Source of the DNA: Geobacter sp.
GTDB lineage: Bacteria > Desulfobacterota > Desulfuromonadia > Geobacterales > Geobacteraceae
Assembly: GCA_003490025.1 (NCBI GenBank)
Contig: DNJC01000156.1
Location: forward strand, 1-23,612
Direction: 5' to 3'
DNA length: 23,612 nucleotides
The notes beneath the pieces were generated by a model, which was not told the DNA's origin, searched no databases, and worked only from the letters and a program-made list of their open reading frames with translations. Positions 7,580 to 15,049 of this stretch are shown piece by piece (within the stretch, counting starts at the first letter, position 1; the number at the start of each line of letters is the position of its first letter). The position numbers and the translations under genes are program-made.

Positions 7580-8162
7580 GTCCTCACGTCACTAGCCCCA
7601 GCCTTTCCCAAGCATGTCTCCTCCGGTCGGTCACCGCGCCCCTCCCGATTTCCGTCCTTATGTAATCCTTAATAAGTGAATGTAGTTGACAAAATTAATC
7701 TTATTCGCTGCGCCGCCCCGTGCTCTCCGAAACGGCCGCTCGCAGATGCGCCTGCCAGGCGGTTCCTTGCGATTTCGCGGCAAAGGGAGGAGCGTCGAAC
7801 GGCATTTGGCGGGGGTTCAGCCGTGTCAGGGTGAAAAGCTAGCGTATTCATTAAAGCCGTTCAAGCCCCTCTCTTAATTAGAAATAAATAACCGCTTACG
7901 CGCAGATTCCCGACGGCCGCAGCTCCCCGGGCCGCATTGCCGACAAAAATAGTTGTGATAAAAAGATGATGCCTTTTTGAAAATATATGGATCAAGTCCG
8001 CCGCCGCGGTACCTGCCTGCGTCACTTCACCCGCCTCCCCCAGCCATATTTTCTAATCTAGTCAAAAGACCGAATCCAAGGCGTACGTCTTGCTTAATGA
8101 GGAACGGGGCAGTCTCCCTTTTATGCGCAAAAAATTCCGACCGAAGGGTTGAGGGGTGCACG
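7580..8162 (+). promoter_or_regulatory. 583-base gap, probable promoter/leader of the cytochrome operon
   Basis: No convincing gene on either strand; short open frames here lack ribosome binding sites and recognisable content. The left half is GC-rich and contains the 13-base palindrome CGCCTGCCAGGCG (7749-7761) and an imperfect CCTTGC/GCAAAGG pairing (7765-7786). From about 7870 onward AT-rich patches appear (TTAATTAGAAATAAATAA, then GATAAAAAGATGATGCC). I looked for a GEMM-I cyclic-dinucleotide riboswitch, which often precedes Geobacter cytochrome genes, and did not find its conserved GACGCAAAGCC-type core. No -35/-10 pair is good enough to report. Confidence 0.45.
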
Positions 8163-10595
8163 ATGCTGAAGAAATTGTTCATAGCGATCATGCTGTTAGG
8201 TGTTGTTCCGGGCCTCGCCAACGCATGGACGATAGCGGCAAAAATAGGGAGCGCGGCAGGGTCGGTGACCTGTGAAGGGGTGACCGTCAGCAGCGGAACC
8301 AGCTATATCACGGTCCCCGATACCAGCGCCTCCACCACCGCCACGGTCACACCCGCCGCCGGTTACAAGATCTCCCAGGTGGTTCTGGACAGCGTGAACA
8401 TCGCCCAGGCGGGGGTCAGCGTCTACACCATCAACTGGGGCGCGAAGAACCACACCCTCACCGTCTACTTCACCCCGGTCACCTACTCGGTGACGCTGAA
8501 TCCGAATCCCAGCGGCATCATGACCGCGCAGCGCGTCCTCCCCACCGTAGGCACCATCACCCAGACGGGTCTCACCGGGCTTTCCTACGGGAGCACCGTC
8601 GAGATAAGCGCCACGCCGAACACGGGCAACATGCTCACCAGCATCACCTCGACCAGCAGCCTCGGGACCCTCACCCACTTCTCCGGCCAGAGCACCACGA
8701 CGGTGAAATACCGCTACGTGGTCGACAGGGACTACTCCTTCTTCTCGTCCTTCTCCGTCGTCCCGCAGGTGACGGCACGCGTCACCACCGGCTCGGTCCA
8801 TGTGTCGACCGGCACTCCCGTGGTCCTCGACGCGTCGGGAAGCACTACCAACGACCCTCCGCTTAGCTACAGCTGGAGCGTCGTCGCGGGGGACGCGTCC
8901 AAGGTGACGCTGACGCCGGTCTCGCCCGGGAACACGGTGGCGATGACCTTCCAGGCCTCGGCCGCCGGCGATTACCAGCTTCAGGTAACCGCCACGAGCC
9001 CCAGGGGGGGGATCAGCTCAGCCCTCACCTCCTCCATCAACGTGACCACCCCCGGCGCCTACGACTCCGAGGCGTGCACCTCCTGCCACCTGGGGCGCGA
9101 CCCGCAGCTCGCCAACGCGTACCTCTCCTCGCACCACGCCACGGGGAGCACGTCGGTCAGCTGCGCCTCCTGCCACAACCCGGGCGCCACGCTGCAGCAC
9201 CCCTACGACAACAACCCGGTAAATGTCTGCGCCGGTTGCCACACCTCGTTCAGCGCCGCCATCCCGGGGCACGACTCGCTGGACAGCACGAGCAGCTGCG
9301 CCACCTGCCACGACCCGCACTCCGGCCTCCCCACGAGATTCACCGGGGTCCAGGCGCCGCACTACAACAACGTCACCTCCGGGGCGTACCCGGCCTCCTA
9401 CGTCTCCTCCGGGAGCGCCTGCAGCGACTGCCACCGCGGTGTCGCCGGGCCGTCCCTCGACGCCGTGAGGAAGAGCTGGGCCGGCTCCGGTCACGGCGAC
9501 GTCCAGGGGGCGGGGTGGAAGGCGCAGGATTTCAAGACCCAGAACGACTGCGTCCGATGCCACACCAGGACCGGCTTCGTCGCCTACTCCAGCTTCAAGG
9601 CGACCTCCGCCTGGGGCGTCGCCTCGGACAAGACCAAGGAAGTGCTCAACTGCAACGGCTGCCACAAGCAGGACTTCTCCCTGCGCGTGATGGTCCCCTA
9701 CAGCTCCGCCACCGCCTTCAGCTTCAAGGTCGACGCGACCAACACGGTGAGCGTCCCTTACAAGAACCTCGACTACGGCACCTCGAACCTCTGCATCACC
9801 TGCCACGGCGGGACCACGAACGGCGAGATCATCAAGCTCGCCTTCGGCTTCGCCAACTTCACCGCGGCGGGGAGGCTCACCAACCACTTCATGGTGGGCG
9901 GCGGCGTCATGGACAACAGCATCGGTTACGAGTTCGACGGGACCCCGGCGGGGAAAACGATCGACTTCAACAAGCAGAACACCTGGCACTCGGGGATCGG
10001 GCTGCCGAGCGCCCAGTACAACACCGGGACCTCCGGCCCCTGCGCCACCTGCCACATGAGCACCCCCGGCGACCAGCACAGCTACCGGGCCGTGTTCAAG
10101 AACCTCACCGGCTCCATCGTGCAGGTGACCGCGAGCGAGGTCTGCGCCAAGTGCCACCCCTCCTCGATGGGCGGGGGCGAGGTGATGACGCCGGACGCCG
10201 TGAACAAGCACCGGGCGGAGTTCCTGGCGGCGCTCGTAGCGCTCAAGGGGGAGCTGAAGGCGCGCGGCTTCGACCCGGACGCACCCGCCGGCATCACCTC
10301 CTGGGGGGGGAGCCCGCTCACCCGCTCCAACAACATGGGGGCCTTCTACAACTACCTCCTTTTGAGCAGAAACGACGTGGCCGCCTACGTCCACAACCCG
10401 GTCTACGCCAGGAGGCTGATCCAGTACTCCATCGACTGGCTGGACAACCAGCTCTTCGACGACTCCTGCTACACCTCGATCAACATGCTGAGCATCCCGC
10501 AGCAGACCAAGGATGCGGCGGTTTCCTACCTCGGGGTCAGTTTCTCCGGGATAGTGCCCAACTGCTTCAGCTGCCATCAGACCTACTACAACTGA
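8163..10595 (+). CDS. exported 11-haem c-type cytochrome with N-terminal beta/PKD-like domains
   Basis: 810 residues from ATG 8163 (GAGGGG at 8151-8156); the frame is open further upstream, but the signal peptide MLKKLFIAIMLLGVV...ANA starts here. Residues ~21-290 carry no haem motif. They look like all-beta repeats, the last being PKD/Ig-like (VVLDASGSTTNDPPLSYSWSV). Eleven CXXCH motifs follow between residue 305 and 805: CTSCH, CASCH, CAGCH, CATCH, CSDCH, CVRCH, CNGCH, CITCH, CATCH, CAKCH, CFSCH. A gap of ~135 residues without haem lies between motifs 10 and 11 and contains NYLLLSRNDVAAYVHNPVYARRLI, a pattern I associate with the C-termini of other Geobacter multihaem cytochromes. The product is expected in the periplasm or on the cell surface, in extracellular electron transfer. 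It is the first gene of the cytochrome operon. The exact electron partner is not known. Confidence 0.9.
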   Translation: MLKKLFIAIMLLGVVPGLANAWTIAAKIGSAAGSVTCEGVTVSSGTSYITVPDTSASTTATVTPAAGYKISQVVLDSVNIAQAGVSVYTINWGAKNHTLTVYFTPVTYSVTLNPNPSGIMTAQRVLPTVGTITQTGLTGLSYGSTVEISATPNTGNMLTSITSTSSLGTLTHFSGQSTTTVKYRYVVDRDYSFFSSFSVVPQVTARVTTGSVHVSTGTPVVLDASGSTTNDPPLSYSWSVVAGDASKVTLTPVSPGNTVAMTFQASAAGDYQLQVTATSPRGGISSALTSSINVTTPGAYDSEACTSCHLGRDPQLANAYLSSHHATGSTSVSCASCHNPGATLQHPYDNNPVNVCAGCHTSFSAAIPGHDSLDSTSSCATCHDPHSGLPTRFTGVQAPHYNNVTSGAYPASYVSSGSACSDCHRGVAGPSLDAVRKSWAGSGHGDVQGAGWKAQDFKTQNDCVRCHTRTGFVAYSSFKATSAWGVASDKTKEVLNCNGCHKQDFSLRVMVPYSSATAFSFKVDATNTVSVPYKNLDYGTSNLCITCHGGTTNGEIIKLAFGFANFTAAGRLTNHFMVGGGVMDNSIGYEFDGTPAGKTIDFNKQNTWHSGIGLPSAQYNTGTSGPCATCHMSTPGDQHSYRAVFKNLTGSIVQVTASEVCAKCHPSSMGGGEVMTPDAVNKHRAEFLAALVALKGELKARGFDPDAPAGITSWGGSPLTRSNNMGAFYNYLLLSRNDVAAYVHNPVYARRLIQYSIDWLDNQLFDDSCYTSINMLSIPQQTKDAAVSYLGVSFSGIVPNCFSCHQTYYN

Positions 10596-10608
10596 GGCAG
10601 GGTAGATG

Positions 10609-10638
10609 GCTCCCCCTTCCTTGACCGGAGGGGGGAGC
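10609..10638 (+). terminator. strong intergenic hairpin without a T tract
   Basis: GCTCCCCCTTCC and GGAGGGGGGAGC pair over 12 positions (one G-T wobble) around a TTGACC loop, 14 bases after the stop codon. It is followed by TTCAAGG, not a run of T, so it is not a standard intrinsic terminator. It may stabilise the upstream message or act as a processing or partial termination site. Its last bases (GGAGCTTCAA) recur after the hairpin at 23347-23381. Confidence 0.5.
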
Positions 10639-10686
10639 TTCAAGGCAACTCCACAACGAATCGGCAAGGCTGGAAACGAGGGAAAC

Positions 10687-11799
10687 ATGAAGCGATCGCA
10701 ATCGATATTTTGGGGAGCAGCTCTTGGACTGGCGCTTTTGTCGGGGCTGCCGGCCGCGGCGGGCGCCGCGGATCTGCCGGTGGTCACCGTCCTTGGGAGC
10801 GTCTCCGCGGGGCTCAGGGCTCCGGGGCAGATGGCGCTCGACTCGGGAAGGGTGCTCTACGTGGCCGATACCCAGAAGCGCGGCATCGTGAAGTTCGACA
10901 CGAGCGGCTCCGCCATCGGCCTGATCCCGGTCTCCGGCGTGGTCCGCTCCCTCGCGTGCACGGCCGCGGACCTGCTCCTGGTGAGCCACGACGCCTCGGT
11001 CGACTTCTTCACGACCTCCGGGACCCGGCTTTCGCCCCTTTCCGGCTACGGCTTCGTCTCGCCCAACGGCATCGCGGTCGACCCCGACGGGAACATCTTT
11101 GTGGCGGACAGCAAGAGAAACCAGGTGGCGATCTTCAACTCGGCCGGGGCCTTCGTCTCCGCCTTCGGCACGAAGGGGAGCGGGGCGGGAGAGTTCAACT
11201 TCCCGACCGACCTCGCCTGGGAGAAGGCCTCCGGGCAGCTCGCCGTCGCCGACACGCTGAACAACCGGGTGCAGTTCTTCGACGCCGCCGGGGCGTTCAA
11301 GAGGGTGATCGGGGCGCCGTCCAACCTCTCCGGCCCGCTCAAGTTCACCTACCCGCAGGGGGTATCGTTCGACTACGTCAGCGGGGTGCGGATGTACGTG
11401 GCCGACGCCTTCCAGAGTTCGGTGCAGGTGATCGAGCTGGGGGCGCTGCCGCGGTTTCTGGGCTACATCGGGAGCTACGGCGCCGGGAGCGGCGAGCTGC
11501 AGCGCCCCTCCGACGTGATCTTCGACGCGGCGGTGAACGAACTCCTGGTGGCGGACAGCGGCGGGAGGATCAACATCTACGGCATCTCGGCCCCGGCCGC
11601 AGGCGCAGACACCGGAACCGGGTCCACCGGCTCCACCGGCTCCACCGGCTCCACCGGCTCCACCGGCTCCACCGGGTCCACCGGGTCCACCGGGTCTGCT
11701 GCTGAGCCCGGCACCGCGGGCTCCAGCAGCGGGAGCTGGCAGTACCCCTCCGGGGTGGACTGCCGGCACGCGCGGGCCGGGAGCATCGTCTGCAAGTAG
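10687..11799 (+). CDS. secreted NHL-repeat beta-propeller protein
   Basis: 370 residues from ATG 10687 (GAGGG four bases upstream), with a signal peptide ending near A27. Residues ~40-310 hold about six NHL-type blades. Clear examples are PNGIAVDPDGNIFVADSKRN, FPTDLAWEKASGQLAVADTL, YPQGVSFDYVSGVRMYVADA and RPSDVIFDAAVNELLVADSG, each following the G/P-x-D...VAD pattern. There is no haem motif. Residues 312-335 are eight tandem Gly-Ser-Thr triplets, followed by a short tail with two cysteines (DCRHARAGSIVC). NHL propellers are frequent neighbours of multihaem cytochrome genes in Geobacter and probably act as extracytoplasmic binding or assembly scaffolds. That role is inferred. It sits 91 bases after the 11-haem gene and 67 before the next cytochrome. 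Confidence 0.88.
   Translation: MKRSQSIFWGAALGLALLSGLPAAAGAADLPVVTVLGSVSAGLRAPGQMALDSGRVLYVADTQKRGIVKFDTSGSAIGLIPVSGVVRSLACTAADLLLVSHDASVDFFTTSGTRLSPLSGYGFVSPNGIAVDPDGNIFVADSKRNQVAIFNSAGAFVSAFGTKGSGAGEFNFPTDLAWEKASGQLAVADTLNNRVQFFDAAGAFKRVIGAPSNLSGPLKFTYPQGVSFDYVSGVRMYVADAFQSSVQVIELGALPRFLGYIGSYGAGSGELQRPSDVIFDAAVNELLVADSGGRINIYGISAPAAGADTGTGSTGSTGSTGSTGSTGSTGSTGSTGSAAEPGTAGSSSGSWQYPSGVDCRHARAGSIVCK
11620..11691 (+). repeat. 9-bp coding minisatellite, eight copies (Gly-Ser-Thr)
   Basis: Eight head-to-tail copies of GG(C/G)TCCACC, then a partial ninth (GGGTCT). The first, seventh and eighth copies have G at the third position and the central five have C. The repeat is a multiple of three bases, so copy-number change would lengthen or shorten the linker without breaking the frame. 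Confidence 0.95.
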
Positions 11800-11866
11800 A
11801 GATCAAGGGAGCGCCAGCAGGTAAGGAAGCAGGGACATCGTGTCCGGAAAAAGGTGGGTACAAACC

Positions 11867-14800
11867 ATGAAGAAATTCGCCATACACGTAGCGTTCGCAG
11901 CGTTAACGATCCTGTTGCTGGACCATCGGCCCGTCCAGGCGGTCCCGGCCCCGCACGACTCCCAGTGCCTGCAATGCCACGTGTCCCACAACATGCTCGG
12001 CACCCAGAACAACGACCTGGTCTGCTTCAGCTGCCATAACCCCTCCGGCGGCGCCCGCGCCCAGTCGACCCCCTTCTCGGCGGAGGACGCGGCTCACCCT
12101 TACACGAGCGGCGCGGGCCTGCAGAGTTCGCACAACTGGACGGGCTCCGACACCAACGCCCAGGCCGGCGCCCAGCCGCCGCTCGACCCGGCTCTCGCGC
12201 TCGCGCAGCACGAGGGGAAGATGTCCTGCGCCAAATGCCACAACCTGCACGGGGCGAAGGAGAGCGACACCAACTCGGCGCCGTTTTTGAGAACCCTGAA
12301 CGACCGCGACCAGATGTGCCTCGACTGCCACCGCTCCAGGAACACGCAGAGCCACGCGGCCGGCACGCACCCGGTCCAGGTAGGGTACACCAGCGCCGTG
12401 AAGAGGAACCCGGCCGGCTTCTACGCCGCCCCGCGCTCGGCCAACCCGGCGAACCCCACCGCCTCGATGAAGCTTGTCAAGGGGCAGGTCTCCTGCTCGA
12501 CCTGCCACGGCATCCACTACACCGACTCCAACGCGGCCACGATGGACAACCACTCGTCGGCCCTTCTCGGCATCCTCACCCCCTCCGCGGGGAACCTCTT
12601 GCGCACCGATCTCAAGGGGGCGCAGGCGAACGACGTGAACCTCTGCACCAACTGCCACCAGGGTAAGACGGCGCACAACGCGGGCGGGCAGAACGTGCAG
12701 TGCTCCGACTGCCACGGCGCCCACGTGGCCGAGACCGACGGGAGCACCCCCAACGTCTGGCTGCTGCGCCGCTACATGACCTACTCCACCGCGACCGGCA
12801 AGGTCGACAACCGGACCCTCGGGATACCGACCTACTTCCAGTCCACGGCGAGCAGGAACTACCGCGACGCCAACGGGACCGGCGTCTGCCAGTCCTGCCA
12901 CACGCTCCCCGCCACGGTCGCCGAGCACAGCCAGCCGGACGTGAACTGCGCCATCTGCCACTACCACAACAACGCGGCCGGCGCCTTCACCCCGGCCTCC
13001 GGGAGCTGCACCGCCTGTCACGGCCAGCCGCCGACGGCCAACGTGGCGGGGGGGCCCGACGGCTACGCCTCCGGCTACACCGGCGTCAACGAGGAACTCT
13101 CCGCGCACGGCTCCCATGCCGGCGTCTACGCCTACAGCTGCGCCGACTGCCACAAGGGGAACCAGCACGCCGGTGGCTCCTTCCAGGACGTCTTCGTCAC
13201 CCCCGCCGGGACCACCGCGGCGAGCAACGGCGCGACGCCCGCCTACGACCAGGTCGCACGCACCTGCTCCGCCGTCTACTGCCACAGTAACGGCGCCCCG
13301 CGCGGCGGTGTCGCCAAGTACGCGACGATGGCCTTCGAGGGGGGGAAGGGGACCCTTGTCGGCAAGCCTTTCGAGTGCGCCGCCTGCCACGGCGCCGCCA
13401 CCGGCTCCTTCAACAACATGAGCACCAACGCCCACTTCCGCCACGCGAGCGTCGATGCGGCAACCGGCAAGCAGTACGGCTGCGCCGTCTGCCACGCGGC
13501 GACCGTGACCGGCAACGGCGCCATCGCCAGCCACGCCAAGCACGCCAACGGCCAGAAAGAGCTCTCCTTCTCCGGAACCCTCGCCTCCGGGACCTCCTCG
13601 GACGGCGCCACCTGCTCGACCAGCTACTGCCACAGTAACGGCAAGGGGGTCTACGCGGCCGTCTCCTGGACCAACAGGCAGAGCGGGGCCTGCGGCAGCT
13701 GCCACGCCGCGACGCCGGCCATAGGGGGCGCCCTGATCGCGACCGGCGCCCACTTCGCCCACTTCAGCTCGTCGGCCAACTCCTACGGGCCGATGTTCTC
13801 CCAGTCAAGCGCCGCAAGCTGCCAGGCCTGCCACGTCTACAGCGGGGAACTCGCCGCGACGCACGTCGACAAGTCGATCGATATCAACGCGGCCTTAGGC
13901 TTCTCCGCGGCCGGCACCGGGACCTGCACCCCCTGCCACAACCAGCCGGTGAACTGGAGCGGCGGCGCCGTCACCTGCCAGAGCTGCCACACCGGGGCCC
14001 TCTCCGTCATCGGCGGCGTCACCGCCCCTGACAAGGGACTGGCGGCGACCCGCGGGCACGGCAGGAGCGGCAACGACTGCCTTACCTGCCACGACAGGAA
14101 CCAGCGCCACATAAACGGCGGGACCAGGCTGATCGCGTCGCTTACCGGCTCCCTCAACACGGAGTGCGGCTACTGCCACAACGACGAGGCGAGGGTGGGA
14201 ACCCGGTACGCCGGCATGATCACCCACTTCACCGTGAAGGGGGGGAGCGCCGACATGGCCTGCGCCGTCTGCCACGACCCGCACGGGACCTCGAACCTCT
14301 CCATGATCAGGGGGACCATCAACGACCATGCCGTCGTCTACAGCGACAGCTCGACCGGGTTTGTCGACCTCGGCACCAACCTGGGCCTGTGCCAGGTCTG
14401 CCACACCCTGACCGCGCACTACCGGGCAGGGGTGCCGGAAACGGACCACCCGACCAAGGACTGCCTCAACTGCCACAGCCACACCAACCTCGACGGCGGC
14501 TTCAAGCCGAAGGGGGGCTGCGACGCCTGCCACGGCTACCCGCCGGCGCCGCGGGTGACCGGCAGCGTCGTCACCTGGGGAACCCAGGGGAACTGGTCCA
14601 GCGCGCGGCTGGAGAACTATTCCGGCGGCGGCGGCGCCCATCTCGTGGCCGCCCACATCAAGAAGGACGCCAAGCCGTCCGAGGGATGGGCCAACTGCGC
14701 CATCTGCCACAACGCCGGCGACACCGAGTCGACACCGTACCACCAGATGGCGCTCCCGCTCTCCAGCCACGTCAGCGACGTCACCGTCGAGGTGGACCCC

Positions 14801-14938
14801 AGGTTCCGCTTCGACAACAGCTTCACCATTTACACCGGCTCCAAGCGCGTTAATCCGCCGCAGGTCAACAACACCGGGAGCTGCTTCAACATCAGCTGCC
14901 ACATGAGCCCGTCCCCGCGCTGGAGTATCGAAAGGTAA
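11867..14938 (+). CDS. exported c-type cytochrome with 27 haem motifs (cytochrome A)
   Basis: 1023 residues from ATG 11867 (AGGTGG nine bases upstream). GTG 11840 is in frame, but the signal peptide MKKFAIHVAFAALTILLL...VQA begins at the ATG. Motif 1 (CLQCH) is at residue 34. I count 27 motifs: 24 CXXCH and 3 CX4CH (motif 12 CSAVYCH, motif 15 CSTSYCH, motif 27 CFNISCH). The CX4CH form is accepted by haem attachment in Desulfovibrio cytochrome c3, so these probably carry haem. The N-terminal third has CXXCH motifs only. From motif 12 on, the order and spacing match the next gene (for example ALSVIGGVTAPDK, CAVCHDPHG, HIKKDAKPSEGWANC, then a C-terminal SPRWSIER). Likely role: electron storage or transfer at the cell surface or in the periplasm. 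Confidence 0.9.
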   Translation: MKKFAIHVAFAALTILLLDHRPVQAVPAPHDSQCLQCHVSHNMLGTQNNDLVCFSCHNPSGGARAQSTPFSAEDAAHPYTSGAGLQSSHNWTGSDTNAQAGAQPPLDPALALAQHEGKMSCAKCHNLHGAKESDTNSAPFLRTLNDRDQMCLDCHRSRNTQSHAAGTHPVQVGYTSAVKRNPAGFYAAPRSANPANPTASMKLVKGQVSCSTCHGIHYTDSNAATMDNHSSALLGILTPSAGNLLRTDLKGAQANDVNLCTNCHQGKTAHNAGGQNVQCSDCHGAHVAETDGSTPNVWLLRRYMTYSTATGKVDNRTLGIPTYFQSTASRNYRDANGTGVCQSCHTLPATVAEHSQPDVNCAICHYHNNAAGAFTPASGSCTACHGQPPTANVAGGPDGYASGYTGVNEELSAHGSHAGVYAYSCADCHKGNQHAGGSFQDVFVTPAGTTAASNGATPAYDQVARTCSAVYCHSNGAPRGGVAKYATMAFEGGKGTLVGKPFECAACHGAATGSFNNMSTNAHFRHASVDAATGKQYGCAVCHAATVTGNGAIASHAKHANGQKELSFSGTLASGTSSDGATCSTSYCHSNGKGVYAAVSWTNRQSGACGSCHAATPAIGGALIATGAHFAHFSSSANSYGPMFSQSSAASCQACHVYSGELAATHVDKSIDINAALGFSAAGTGTCTPCHNQPVNWSGGAVTCQSCHTGALSVIGGVTAPDKGLAATRGHGRSGNDCLTCHDRNQRHINGGTRLIASLTGSLNTECGYCHNDEARVGTRYAGMITHFTVKGGSADMACAVCHDPHGTSNLSMIRGTINDHAVVYSDSSTGFVDLGTNLGLCQVCHTLTAHYRAGVPETDHPTKDCLNCHSHTNLDGGFKPKGGCDACHGYPPAPRVTGSVVTWGTQGNWSSARLENYSGGGGAHLVAAHIKKDAKPSEGWANCAICHNAGDTESTPYHQMALPLSSHVSDVTVEVDPRFRFDNSFTIYTGSKRVNPPQVNNTGSCFNISCHMSPSPRWSIER

Positions 14939-15049
14939 GGCAGGCGCCGCCGGTCGCATTGCACTTCGTGAGGTGCGAATCGTCGGCGAAGCCGTTCAGA
15001 TAGATGGATGCAGGATTAAACAGGCCGCAATCAAAAGAAAAGGAGAACC

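Noticed and set aside
7807..7821. Possible sigma-54 promoter (TGGC with GC ten bases after the GG)
   Set aside because: The -24 part is fair (TGGCGGG) but the -12 part reads CAGC in place of TTGC, and it lies more than 300 bases from the gene. Too weak to annotate.
7740..7860. Possible GEMM-I riboswitch upstream of the cytochrome operon
   Set aside because: There are GGCAAAG-like bases near 7780 and some pairing, but the conserved GACGCAAAGCC core and the tetraloop receptor arrangement are not present.
7686..7877. 63-residue open frame in the 583-base gap
   Set aside because: No ribosome binding site, no recognisable motif, and composition like the surrounding non-coding DNA.
7977..8162. 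N-terminal extension of the 11-haem cytochrome frame
   Set aside because: The open frame begins upstream, but the signal peptide and GAGGGG ribosome binding site place the start at 8163.
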